Origin: Micromonospora eburnea
GTDB lineage: Bacteria > Actinomycetota > Actinomycetes > Mycobacteriales > Micromonosporaceae
NCBI RefSeq assembly: GCF_900090225.1
Contig: NZ_FMHY01000002.1
Coordinates: 6,510,001-6,574,000, forward strand
Direction of reading: 5' to 3'
DNA: 64,000 bases
The notes beneath the pieces are model-generated. The model was not told where the DNA came from. It made no database searches and worked only from the letters and a program-made list of their open reading frames with translations. The translations under genes and the position numbers were made by a program. Positions 16,391 through 24,615 of the stretch are shown one piece after another. Position 1 is the first letter of the stretch. The number at the start of each line of letters is the position of its first letter.

Positions 16391-17677
16391 ATGCAGACGA
16401 CAGAGCTTCGATCCACGCGACCGAGCCGGCGACTCGGCATCGGCACGATGGCGGCGGTGGTGCTCGCGGCACTCGCGCTGGCCGTGATCGCCGAGGCGAT
16501 CTTCACTCGGGATCCGTACTGGGCGTTGCGCTGGACCGTGGACCTCAAGGTCTACCTGGCCAGCGGCGAGGCGGTCCGGAACGGCACCTCGCTCTACGAC
16601 GTGGCGATCCAGAACCCGATGTACGGGCCGATGCCGTACCTCTACCCACCGTTGACCGCGATCCTGTTCTTCGTACCGCTCTCCCTGCTGCCGATCGGCG
16701 CGGCGAGCCTGGTGTGGAACACCGCGTCGCTGATCGCCCTGGGCGCGGTCGCCTGGCTCTCGTTGGGCATCGCCGGGGTCCGCACTCCGCGTACCCGTGC
16801 CGTGCTGACCCTGCTCGTGCTGTTCCTGGCCACCTGGCTGCTGCCGGTACGGATCCAGCTCATCGCCGGCCAGATCAACATGTTTCTGCTGCTGCTGGTG
16901 CTGCTGGACTTCCGCGGCTACACCGGCCGCTGGCGCGGGGTGGGCATCGGGGTCGCCGCCGGCCTGAAGGTCACCCCGTTGATATTCATCGGCTACCTGG
17001 TGGTGACCCGGCAGTGGCGGGCCGCCGGTACGGCGGTTGCGGCCTTCCTCGGCACGGTGCTCATCGGTTTCGTGATGCTGCCCGGGGATGCGGCGCGGTA
17101 CTGGGGTGGCCTGGTGCTGCACTCGTCCCGGGCCGGCGGGGTCTGGGACACCCCGAACCAGTCGCTGGCCGGGGCACTGGCCCGGGGGGTGTCGAGCACC
17201 CAGTTCGCGCACTGGTGGCTGGGGGCCCTGGCGGTCGTGGCGGTCTTCGGCCTGGCGGTGGCCCGCTACGCGCACCGGCAAGGTTCGGATTTCCTCGGCT
17301 TCTCGGCCGCCGCCATCACCGGTTTGCTGGTCTCTCCGGTGAGTTGGGAGCACCACTGGGTCTACGTGATCCCGCTGCTGATCTGGCTGGCCGTCCGGGC
17401 GTACCGGACCCGCTCCGCCGGTCTCGCCACGGCAACGGCGGTGCTGGTGGCGGTCTTTTCGGTGCGGGTCTTCTCCCTGCTGGGCATCCAGGAGTCGCCG
17501 CCGGCCCCGATGGCTCTTGCCGGGTGGGAGCAGGTGATCGCCGCGATGTTTCCGCTGGCCGGCCTGCTGCTGCTCCTGGTCGGCCCGCTCTGGCTGCGCC
17601 GGGCCAGCCTGGTTCCGGCGGCTCGGCCCGCCCACCGGGTGCTGGTCGCCGAGCCGGCCGGGGCCACAGCGGGTTGA
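16391..17677 (+). CDS. GT87-type polytopic glycosyltransferase (polyprenol-phosphate-mannose dependent-like)
   Basis: The 428-residue membrane protein has about 10-12 hydrophobic helices. The first extracytoplasmic loop holds WTVDLKVYLASGEAVRNGTSLYD, with the Asp typical of the DUF2029/GT87 family (PimE-like mannosyltransferases), followed by YLYPPLTAILF. Later loops contain SPVSWEHHWVY, another family mark. Such enzymes move a sugar from a polyprenyl-phosphate donor to an acceptor on the outer face of the membrane. It starts 2 bases after the GT4-like gene and is the last gene before a perfect terminator. With the GT2 protein it makes a donor-synthesis and transfer pair. The acceptor could be the cluster product or a lipid; this is not resolved. 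Confidence 0.8.
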   Translation: MQTTELRSTRPSRRLGIGTMAAVVLAALALAVIAEAIFTRDPYWALRWTVDLKVYLASGEAVRNGTSLYDVAIQNPMYGPMPYLYPPLTAILFFVPLSLLPIGAASLVWNTASLIALGAVAWLSLGIAGVRTPRTRAVLTLLVLFLATWLLPVRIQLIAGQINMFLLLLVLLDFRGYTGRWRGVGIGVAAGLKVTPLIFIGYLVVTRQWRAAGTAVAAFLGTVLIGFVMLPGDAARYWGGLVLHSSRAGGVWDTPNQSLAGALARGVSSTQFAHWWLGALAVVAVFGLAVARYAHRQGSDFLGFSAAAITGLLVSPVSWEHHWVYVIPLLIWLAVRAYRTRSAGLATATAVLVAVFSVRVFSLLGIQESPPAPMALAGWEQVIAAMFPLAGLLLLLVGPLWLRRASLVPAARPAHRVLVAEPAGATAG

Positions 17678-17691
17678 GCCGGTACGGCGGT

Positions 17692-17730
17692 GCCGTGGGG
17701 GACGACGCTTCCGGTGTCGTCCCCCACGGC
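17692..17730. terminator. Perfect 15-bp hairpin terminator closing the cluster
   Basis: Arms 17692-17706 and 17716-17730 are perfectly complementary around a 9-base loop. The hairpin lies 15 bases after the GT87 stop and 81 bases beyond the convergent LacI stop, so it can end both transcripts and marks the right border of the operon. Confidence 0.88.
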
Positions 17731-17811
17731 CACATCCACGGGCGGCCGCCCGGCGCGGACGGCGACCGGGTCCCCGTGGAACCCTCGCCCGTCGGGGTTC
17801 GGCGTCGGCGC

Positions 17812-18891
17812 TCAGCCGGCGGACGGTGGTGCGGTGCTGCCCCGGACGACCAGTTCGGTGGGGAGCAGGACGTGTTCGGCGGCACCTGACCGGCCGGCGC
17901 GCCGGTCCTCGATCGCCTGGCTGAGCGCCGCCGCCGACAGCCGCCCCTTGGCCTGGACGTCCTGCCGGACGGTGGTCAGGGTGGGTCGGATCTGCACGGC
18001 CAGCGGATTGTCGTCGAAGCCAACCACGGACAGCTCGTCGGGGACGCGGATGCCGAGCTCCTCGGCGGCCTGGAGCGCGCCGTAGGCGACCGCGTCGGAG
18101 AAGCAGAGCAGCCCGGTGGGTCGGTCCGGCCGGTCCAGTAGCAGCCGGGCGGCGGCCTTTGCCTGCGCCAGGTCGGTCCCGGCCTGGCGGGCCATCAGCG
18201 GGGTGATGCCGGCCGCGTCGAGCGCATCGCGCCACCCGAGCATTCGCTGCTTGGAGGCGTGCCCGTCAACGGTGACGTCCTCGGGGGTGATGAGCCCGTG
18301 CGTGCCGTGCAGGCCGGAGAGGAGCAGCCCGATCCGCCGGTGCCCCAGGTCGATGAGGTGCTGCGCGGCGGCCCGGGCACCGGAGCGGTCGTCCACGTTG
18401 ACCGCGGGAATTCCCTCGACCGGGTCCTGGTCCACATAGACCAGGGGCAGCCTGCGGCGGGTAAGGAACTGGACGGCGGTCGACGTCGGGTCGCAGGAGT
18501 AGACCACGGCCCCGTCGATCGCGACGTCGCGCGCGGGAATGATCTCGCCGTCGTCGGACGACGTCAGCAGGGTGAGCGACAGCCCGGTCGGGCCGAGCTG
18601 CTCGGCGATGGCGCCGAGAAAGCTGGTGGCGACCAGGTCGGTGAAGGCGAAGCGGAGTGAGGACGTCAGCACGATCCCGACCGCACCGGTGGTGCCTCTG
18701 GCCAGGGCACGGGCGGCGGGGTCGGGACCGACGTAGCCGATCTCCCGGGCGGTGGCGAGAATCCGCTCGCGGAGTGCCGCGGAGAGCTGGTCCGGCTTGG
18801 AGAAGGCATTCGACACGGTCATCCGACTCACACCGACCTTGTCGGCGATCGTCTGCAATGTCGCCCGGGACGCCACGTCACCGCCAGTCAT
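17812..18891 (-). CDS. LacI-family transcriptional regulator
   Basis: The 359-residue protein has a LacI helix-turn-helix at its start (LQTIADKVGVSRMTVSNAFSKPD) and a hinge ending ARALARGTTGAVGIVL. A periplasmic-binding-protein-like sensor follows, with LIDLGHRRIGLLLSG, LLCFSDAVAYGALQAAEELG and LSVVGFDDNPLA. The ligand is normally a sugar or nucleoside. I start at ATG 18891 because the HTH begins directly after; a longer frame upstream is non-coding. Three 14-base palindromes close to CTGTACCGGTACAG overlap the promoter of the upstream small gene, 250-310 bases away, so self-regulation is likely. No catabolic operon lies beside it, so its inducer cannot be guessed from context. Confidence 0.88.
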   Translation of the reverse strand: MTGGDVASRATLQTIADKVGVSRMTVSNAFSKPDQLSAALRERILATAREIGYVGPDPAARALARGTTGAVGIVLTSSLRFAFTDLVATSFLGAIAEQLGPTGLSLTLLTSSDDGEIIPARDVAIDGAVVYSCDPTSTAVQFLTRRRLPLVYVDQDPVEGIPAVNVDDRSGARAAAQHLIDLGHRRIGLLLSGLHGTHGLITPEDVTVDGHASKQRMLGWRDALDAAGITPLMARQAGTDLAQAKAAARLLLDRPDRPTGLLCFSDAVAYGALQAAEELGIRVPDELSVVGFDDNPLAVQIRPTLTTVRQDVQAKGRLSAAALSQAIEDRRAGRSGAAEHVLLPTELVVRGSTAPPSAG

Positions 18892-18932
18892 TGGATCTAC
18901 GCCCGCCGCCGGCCAGGCTATCAAACGCCGGT

Positions 18933-19109
18933 TCAAGCCGGCCCGATCGCGCGGGCGGCACGAATGAGGCCCCTGCTGAGCGCCGCACGGGCGGCCCGGG
19001 TGCGCCGCGGCTTCTCGACGTGCGGGATGACCGGGGCGTTGGACCGGGCGCTGTTGAACTCGAACTCGACGTCGTTGAGGGCGGTGACGAAGGCGGCGGG
19101 CATTTCCAT
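18933..19109 (-). CDS. Small 58-residue basic protein upstream of lacI-type gene
   Basis: This short gene starts at ATG 19109, preceded by AGGAGA 5 bases away, and ends in TGA at 18933-18935. The product begins MEMPAAFVTALNDVEFEFN and ends with an Arg/Ala-rich amphipathic stretch (RRTRAARAALSRGLIRAARA). No signal peptide or known motif is seen. It lies 41 bases before the LacI gene on the same strand and directly downstream of the operator-bearing promoter, so the two are probably co-transcribed. Codon third positions are mostly G or C, as in true genes here. I do not recognise the family; a leader protein or a small partner of an unlinked system are both possible. Confidence 0.6.
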   Translation of the reverse strand: MEMPAAFVTALNDVEFEFNSARSNAPVIPHVEKPRRTRAARAALSRGLIRAARAIGPA

Positions 19110-19137
19110 GGCGGTCTCCTGACGCTCCGAGCCTCTT

Positions 19138-19198
19138 CTGTATCGGTACAGTAACCCCGGATTCTGTACCGGTCAAGAGCCTTCCTGGACCGGTACAG
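19138..19198 (-). promoter_or_regulatory. Promoter with three LacI-type operators
   Basis: Three 14-base near-palindromes of the form CTGTACCGGTACAG occur at 19138-19151, 19164-19177 and 19185-19198, each with one or two mismatches. On the minus strand a promoter reads TTGACC (-35, 19171-19176), a 17-base spacer and TACTGT (-10, 19148-19153). Operator 1 covers the -10 and operator 2 the -35, a strongly repressive layout. The promoter faces the 58-residue gene and the LacI gene, which fits autorepression by the LacI protein. Confidence 0.75.
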
Positions 19199-19318
19199 AA
19201 AAGCCCGTCGCGAAGCTCGCCGCAGCCTTGACCGTCACGCCCGGCCGGCCCATCCCGGTTGGCCGCCAGTTGCCCGGTTCCCGTCCTTCCGGTGAATCTC
19301 CGGACGGAAAATGACCTG

Positions 19319-20653
19319 GTGCGCCGTCTGCTCCGTCGTCCCGTGCGGCTGGTGCCGTTCGGGTTCCTGGCGGCGATCCTCTTCGGCACCGGCCTGCTGA
19401 TGCTGCCCTGGGCCACCAGCCACCACCGGTACACCCCGTTCGTCACGGCCCTCTTCACCGCCACCTCGGCCGTCTCGGTCACCGGACTGACGGTCAACGA
19501 CACCCCGAACTACTGGAACGACTTCGGGCTGGCGATGATCACCGTGCTCACCCAGCTCGGCGGCCTCGGCATCCTGACCGGCGCGGCGCTGGTCATCCTG
19601 GCGGTCTCCCGTCAGCTCGGCCTGCGCAACCGGCTGCTGGTGCAGGCCGAGACGGCCGAATTCGGCGTCGGCGACGTCCGCTGGCTGCTGGCCCGGATCG
19701 CGGCGACGGTCTTCGCCGTCGAGGCGGTGATGACGGCGGTGATCGGCGGCCGGTTGGCGCTGGCCTACGACTATCCCCCGGCAAAGGCCCTGTGGTACGC
19801 CGCGTTCCACTCGATCCAGGCGTTCAACAACGGTGGGTTCGCCCTCTACTCCGACGGGCTGGTCGGCTTCTCGCGGGACCCCTGGGTGATGCTGCCGCTG
19901 GGGCTTGGGGCGATCATCGGCGGGCTGGGCTTCCCGGCGCTGTTCGAGGCGCTGCGGGAGCGGCGGCGGCCGGGTCACTGGGCGATCGCCACCAAGCTGA
20001 CCATCTGGGGCAGTCTCACGGTCATCCTGCTCGGCTTCGTCGCCCTGCTGGTCAGCGAGTGGCACAACCCACGCACCATCGGCACCTTCGGCACGGCGGG
20101 CAAGGTGCTGGCCTCGTTCACGCAGATCGCGCTGAGCCGCACCGGCGGCTTCGACGTGATCCACGTCGCCGACCTCCGCGACGAGAGCTACCCCCTGTTC
20201 ATCGTGCTGATGTTCATCGGCGGCGGCAGCGCCAGCACCGCCGGCGGGATCAAGGTCTCCACCTTCTTCCTGCTCGCCTTCGTCATCTGGGCCGAGCTGC
20301 GCGGCGAACCGGACGTGGCGGTGGGCGGGCGGCGGGTCGCCACCGCCAGCCAGCGGCAGGCGTTGACCGTGGCGCTGCTCAGCGTGGCGGTGGTCGTCGC
20401 CGGCACGGTCGTGGTGATCGTGCTGACCAGCAACGTCCGCTTCTACGCCGCGCTCTTCGACGTCACGTCCGCGTTCAGCACCACCGGTCTGACCACCGGA
20501 GTCACCGAGCGGCTGGACCCCGCCGGTCAATACCTGCTGACCGGGCTCATGTACATCGGCCGGGTCGGCCCGGTCACGCTCGGGTCCGCGATCGCGTTGA
20601 ACACCCGGCGACGCCTGTACCGCTATCCGGAGGAGCAACCCATTGTCGGCTAG
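19319..20653 (+). CDS. TrkH/KtrB-family potassium uptake channel subunit
   Basis: The 444-residue membrane protein repeats the MPM units of Trk/Ktr channels. Selectivity-filter strands appear as SVTGLTVND, AFNNGGFALYSDG, SRTGGFDVIHV and STTGLTTGVT, each with the key Gly. MFIGGGSASTAGGIKVSTF is the intracellular gate region found in KtrB/TrkH proteins. It forms the ion path for K+ uptake with the regulator encoded directly after it. The start is uncertain: GTG 19319 (used here, product beginning VRRLLRRPVRLVPFGF) and GTG 19292 are both in frame and neither has a strong ribosome site. Its stop overlaps trkA by 11 bases. Confidence 0.9.
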   Translation: MRRLLRRPVRLVPFGFLAAILFGTGLLMLPWATSHHRYTPFVTALFTATSAVSVTGLTVNDTPNYWNDFGLAMITVLTQLGGLGILTGAALVILAVSRQLGLRNRLLVQAETAEFGVGDVRWLLARIAATVFAVEAVMTAVIGGRLALAYDYPPAKALWYAAFHSIQAFNNGGFALYSDGLVGFSRDPWVMLPLGLGAIIGGLGFPALFEALRERRRPGHWAIATKLTIWGSLTVILLGFVALLVSEWHNPRTIGTFGTAGKVLASFTQIALSRTGGFDVIHVADLRDESYPLFIVLMFIGGGSASTAGGIKVSTFFLLAFVIWAELRGEPDVAVGGRRVATASQRQALTVALLSVAVVVAGTVVVIVLTSNVRFYAALFDVTSAFSTTGLTTGVTERLDPAGQYLLTGLMYIGRVGPVTLGSAIALNTRRRLYRYPEEQPIVG

Positions 20654-21311
20654 GAAAACGGATGACAGCGGTGTCCTGGTGATCGGTCTGGGCCGGTTCG
20701 GCTCGCGGCTGGCCGGCTCGCTGATCCACCTGAATCAGGACGTACTGGCGATCGAGCGTGATCTGGAGCGGGTCCAGCACTGGTCGGCGCGGCTGGACCG
20801 GGTGGTGCAGGCGGACTCCACCGAGGAAACCGTGCTGCGCCAGCTCGGCGTGGCGGACTTCCAGCGGGCGGTGGTCGCCATCGGCGCCTCGGTGGAGGCG
20901 AGCGTGCTGACCGTGCTGGCCCTCGCCGAGCTGGGCATCCCGCAGATCTGGGCCCGGGCCACCTCCGAGAAGCACGCGAAGATCCTCGACTCGGTGGGCG
21001 CACACCACGTGATCTTCCCCGAGGCGGAGACCGGCGATCGGGTCGCGCACCTGATCGTCAGCAGGATGCTGGACTTCATCGAGTTCGGCGACGACTTCGC
21101 GATCGCCAAGGTACGCGTACCGGAGTCGATCGTGGGACGGCGGTTGCGCGACGTGAGCCCCACGGACCGTTACGGGGTGATGGTGGTCGGCGCGAAGCTC
21201 CCTGGCGAACACTTCTCCTACGCAGGCCCGGACACGGTGCTGCAACGCGACAGCGTGCTCGTCGTGGAGGGCAGCATCTCCCAGGTGCAGCGGTTCGCCG
21301 GGCTGGAGTGA
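20643..21311 (+). CDS. TrkA/KtrA-family potassium uptake regulator (RCK protein)
   Basis: The 222-residue cytoplasmic protein has an RCK_N Rossmann domain (1-130) with GLGRFGSRLAGSL and the acidic ribose-binding strand VLAIERDLERV, and a C-terminal TrkA_C domain (about 140-222). It binds NAD(H) or ATP/ADP-type ligands and gates the TrkH/KtrB channel. The start is an unusual TTG at 20643, supported by GGAGGAG exactly 8 bases upstream and by overlap with the end of the channel gene. The two proteins form the standard Ktr-type pair. Confidence 0.92.
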   Translation: MSARKTDDSGVLVIGLGRFGSRLAGSLIHLNQDVLAIERDLERVQHWSARLDRVVQADSTEETVLRQLGVADFQRAVVAIGASVEASVLTVLALAELGIPQIWARATSEKHAKILDSVGAHHVIFPEAETGDRVAHLIVSRMLDFIEFGDDFAIAKVRVPESIVGRRLRDVSPTDRYGVMVVGAKLPGEHFSYAGPDTVLQRDSVLVVEGSISQVQRFAGLE

Positions 21312-21314
21312 GCG

Positions 21315-22958
21315 TCACCTCCCCTTGCCCTTGCCGGGTTTCCCCGGCTTGGCCCGGCCGCCGGCGCCCGGCGAGCCGCCGCCCTTCGCGGTGGCCGGTT
21401 TGGCCGGCACCTTGCTCGCCGACTTCTTGGCCGGTGGGACCTTGCCCGACGGGGCCTTGGCCGGTGGGGCCTTGCTCGGCGGAGCGGTGGTCGGCGTCGA
21501 ACCGGCCACCCCGGACACCTGCACGCCGCACCGGCTGTCACCGATCTTGAACTCGACCGGCAGCGGGTTGCCTCCGGTGTAGCTGCCGGTCAGCGCGATC
21601 TTCTTCGACGCCCCCGGGGCCAGCACGGCATCCGTGGCGGGCACGTGGAGCAGCACGGTCCGCCCCTGTTGGCGTACCGCCGGCTGGGCCGTGGTGACCG
21701 TCTGCCGGCCGGGGAAGGTGAAGCTCATCGTCCAGTCACGCAGCTCCCGGCCGCCCGTGTTGGTGAGGGTCAGGTCGGCGGTGAAGTCCTTGCCGGAGTC
21801 CCGGCGCAGCACGTAGTCCACCGCGCACGGGGCCGGTTGCGACAGCACCATCCGGGCCTCAGCCGGCTCGACGCCGCCGCTGGCCGGGCTCTTCGAGGTC
21901 ACCCCCCAGATCACGGCGGTGACCGCGACCAGGCCGGCGGCGGCCACCCCGGCCTCCGCCCTGCGCCGTCGGGCGGCGGCCCGCCGGGTACGGGTACGCA
22001 CGGCGGAGAAGGGCAGCGCGTCGGTCTCCGTCGACCAGGGCAGGATGGTGGTCCCCGCGTTCTCCACCAGCGCCGGGTCGAACCGGCCGGGTGCCGGGGA
22101 GACCGGCATGATCGCGGCGATCCCGGCGGCGTCGGCGAGCGTACGGGCCACCTCGGCGGTCGCGGGACGGTCCTCGGGGCGCTTCGCGAGGCAGCGCCGG
22201 ACCAGTTCCTCGACCTCGCCGGGGAGCCCGACCACCGGCGGCATCGGCTCCGGATCGTGGTACATGTGCGCCCGGAGCATCTGGGTGGTGGTGCTGGCCT
22301 GCCAGGGCAGCCGCCCGGTGAGCATCCGGTACAACAGCAGGCCGACCGCGTACACGTCGGTGGCCGGAGAGACCTGGCCGTGGTCCAGCCGCTCCGGCGC
22401 CAGGTACGCGGGGGTGCCGAGCAGGGCACCGTCCGGGCCCTGGTCGCTCTCCCCCGCCAGCGCGGAGATGCCGAAGTCGACCACCTTCACCCCGGTCGGG
22501 GTGAGCATGACGTTGCCCGGGGTGACGTCCCGGTGGACCACGCCCCGGGCGTGCGCGGCGGCCAGCGCCGACGCCACCTCGGCGCCGATGGTCACCGCCT
22601 CCCGCCAGGTCAGCCGCCCGCCCCGGCCGAGCCGACCGCTCAGCGGTCCGCCGTCGACCAGCTCCATCACGACGTACGGCACGGTCAGCCCGACCTGCTC
22701 GGACTCGCCGTAGTCGTACACGTTGGTGATGTTGGGGTGGCAGAGCCGCGCGGCGGCCTGCGCCTCGACGCGGATCCGGTGCCGGAACGCCCGGTCGTTG
22801 GCGAGCCGGGAGGCGAGCACCTTGATCGCCACCTGGCGGCCGAGCACCTCGTCGTAACCGCGCCACACCACCGACATGCCGCCCGCACCGAGCTGCTCGA
22901 TCAGCCGGTACCGCTCACCCAGCAGCTGCGTGCCGTCGCCACAGACCGATGCACCCAT
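21315..22958 (-). CDS. Membrane Ser/Thr protein kinase with extracellular CBM2-like domain
   Basis: The 547-residue protein is a PknB-type receptor kinase. The N-terminal kinase domain (about 14-275) has LGAGGMSVVWRG, Lys46 (VAIK), a catalytic loop HRDVTPGNVML (Thr in place of the usual Lys) and DFGISAL. One membrane helix lies near 335-357 (VAAAGLVAVTAVIWGV) after an Arg-rich stretch. The outside part (about 380-480) contains CAVDYVLRRDSGKDF, LTNTGGRELRDWTMSFTFPG and GDSRCGVQ, the shape of family 2 carbohydrate-binding modules. A tail of about 65 residues rich in Pro, Ala and Lys follows. PknB relatives usually sense peptidoglycan through PASTA domains; here a polysaccharide sensor seems to replace them. 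The start is ATG 22958. Confidence 0.9.
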   Translation of the reverse strand: MGASVCGDGTQLLGERYRLIEQLGAGGMSVVWRGYDEVLGRQVAIKVLASRLANDRAFRHRIRVEAQAAARLCHPNITNVYDYGESEQVGLTVPYVVMELVDGGPLSGRLGRGGRLTWREAVTIGAEVASALAAAHARGVVHRDVTPGNVMLTPTGVKVVDFGISALAGESDQGPDGALLGTPAYLAPERLDHGQVSPATDVYAVGLLLYRMLTGRLPWQASTTTQMLRAHMYHDPEPMPPVVGLPGEVEELVRRCLAKRPEDRPATAEVARTLADAAGIAAIMPVSPAPGRFDPALVENAGTTILPWSTETDALPFSAVRTRTRRAAARRRRAEAGVAAAGLVAVTAVIWGVTSKSPASGGVEPAEARMVLSQPAPCAVDYVLRRDSGKDFTADLTLTNTGGRELRDWTMSFTFPGRQTVTTAQPAVRQQGRTVLLHVPATDAVLAPGASKKIALTGSYTGGNPLPVEFKIGDSRCGVQVSGVAGSTPTTAPPSKAPPAKAPSGKVPPAKKSASKVPAKPATAKGGGSPGAGGRAKPGKPGKGKGR

Positions 22959-23028
22959 GGTCGGTCCTGTTGCCCACGGCCGACCGGCGTACACCTGACA
23001 GGTCGAAATCGGGCAGAAAGTCACCCGT

Positions 23029-24615
23029 TCAGGCGGTCGCCAGCAGTTGGTCCACCGGGGCGTAGTCGTCGGTGAGCACCAGCGCGTCCCCGACGAACCG
23101 GGTCAGCCCGGCATCGTGCACCAGCTCGGCCACCTCGGGCAGCCGACCCAGGCGGGACTCGATCGCGGCCAGCGGCAGCGGCACGTCCGACGCGACGATG
23201 AGGAAGTTCGCGCCCTGCCGTCCGGCGAACGCGCCGGGCGGGGCGATCGCCGCGACGTACCGGAACTCGGCGGCGACGGTGGCCAGCTCGGCCCGGATGA
23301 ACCGGTCCGGCGGCATGTCGATGACGTTCTGCACGTAGATGCCACCCGGCCGCAGCACCCGGCGGATCTCCGCGGCCATCTCCCGGGTGGCCAGGTGCCA
23401 GGGCACCACCAGGTGACCGAAGGCGTCGCCGACGATGAGGTCCCGGCTGTCGGTCGGCTCGCCGCCGAGCAACACCCGGGCGTCGCCGACCCGGGCCCGC
23501 AGCCGCGGCCCGGTGCGCACCCCCAGCTCCCGCCGATCCAGGTCGACCAGCCCACCGTCGATCTCGAAGACCAGGTTGTCGGTGTCGGGCCGGGTGGCGG
23601 CGAGGTAGCGCGGCATGGTGAAGCCGCCGCCGCCCAGGTGCAGGGCGTCCAGCCGCTGCCCCTTCGGCGCGGCCACGTCCGCAACCAGGCCGATCCACTG
23701 GGTGTACGCGTACTCCAGGTGGGTCGGGTCGGCCAGGTCGACGTACGAGTGCTGCGCCGAGTTCAGGTAGAGGTAGCGCCCCTCGGTCCACCGCGGGTCC
23801 GGCTGCACCTTCGCGCAGTGGTACGCCGTCTCCACGTCACACGGGTTCGGGGCGACCGCGGAGAGCCCCGCCGCGGCCAGACCGACCACCGCCAAGGCGG
23901 CCTTCGCCCGGGCCGGAGCGGGCAGCCCGGCCCCCGCCCGCCGGCGCAGGTACGCCCCGAGCGCCAGCCCGGTCGCCCCCAGCACCGCCGCCAGCCCGAG
24001 CACGATCACCGTGCTGGACAGCGCCGCCACCAGCACGAAGCCGGTGACCAGGGTGGCGGTGATGCCACCCAGGGTGCCGATACCGGAGAGCCGCCCGACC
24101 ACCTGCCCGGTACGGCGCAGGTCGGCGAGCTGGAGCTTGACCACCAGCGGGGTGATCGCGGCGAGCAGCCCCGCCGGCACCAGCACCGCCAGCGCGGTCA
24201 GCAACAGCACCGCGCTGGCCGCACCGCCGCGCAGCACCTCACCGGCGTACCGGACGACGGGAAGGGTGACCGCGGTGGCGATGCCGGCCAGCACCAGGGC
24301 CGGGGCGAGCAGGCCGCGCGGGTCCCGCCGGTCGGCCAGCCACCCGCCCATCCACGCCCCGTACGCGATCGCGCCCAACGCCATGCCGATGACCGAGCTG
24401 GTCACCTGGAGGGTCACCCCGACGTACGGGCCGACCAGGCGGAGCGACACGGTCTCCAGCACCAGCACCGCCCCGCTGGAGAGGAAGACCAGGAACGCGG
24501 CGAGCCCGTTCGGCAGGGCCCGCGGGGCTGGCACGCTCGGCGCCGGGTCCACCACCACCTCGGAGGATGCGCTGCTCACCGTCGCGATGCTACGCAACCG
24601 ACCCGGTAGCGGCAT
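23029..24615 (-). CDS. Membrane-fused spermidine-synthase-like protein
   Basis: The 528-residue protein combines about 7 N-terminal membrane helices (residues 35-250, MFS-like) with a C-terminal class I methyltransferase-fold domain of the spermidine synthase family (about 290-520: LDALHLGGGGFTMPRYL, FEIDGGLVDLDRRELG, DLIVGDAFG, LRPGGIYVQNVID). Similar fused-MFS/spermidine-synthase proteins are common in actinobacteria, and their substrate is generally unknown. The canonical synthase motif G-G-G-D-G is altered to GGGGFT, so true polyamine synthesis is doubtful. I start at ATG 24615, which overlaps the stop of the preceding gene by one base (TGATG), indicating coupling. TTG 24618 and GTG 24579 are alternatives. 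Confidence 0.8.
   Translation of the reverse strand: MPLPGRLRSIATVSSASSEVVVDPAPSVPAPRALPNGLAAFLVFLSSGAVLVLETVSLRLVGPYVGVTLQVTSSVIGMALGAIAYGAWMGGWLADRRDPRGLLAPALVLAGIATAVTLPVVRYAGEVLRGGAASAVLLLTALAVLVPAGLLAAITPLVVKLQLADLRRTGQVVGRLSGIGTLGGITATLVTGFVLVAALSSTVIVLGLAAVLGATGLALGAYLRRRAGAGLPAPARAKAALAVVGLAAAGLSAVAPNPCDVETAYHCAKVQPDPRWTEGRYLYLNSAQHSYVDLADPTHLEYAYTQWIGLVADVAAPKGQRLDALHLGGGGFTMPRYLAATRPDTDNLVFEIDGGLVDLDRRELGVRTGPRLRARVGDARVLLGGEPTDSRDLIVGDAFGHLVVPWHLATREMAAEIRRVLRPGGIYVQNVIDMPPDRFIRAELATVAAEFRYVAAIAPPGAFAGRQGANFLIVASDVPLPLAAIESRLGRLPEVAELVHDAGLTRFVGDALVLTDDYAPVDQLLATA

Noticed and set aside
15530..18235. 901-codon minus-strand frame covering GT4, GT87 and part of the LacI gene
   Set aside because: It crosses a perfect terminator and overlaps three well-supported genes in other frames.
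20628..20653. TrkA starting at a later ATG or GTG
   Set aside because: TTG 20643 has GGAGGAG at the right distance and keeps the conserved Rossmann start near residue 11. Later starts would cut the domain.
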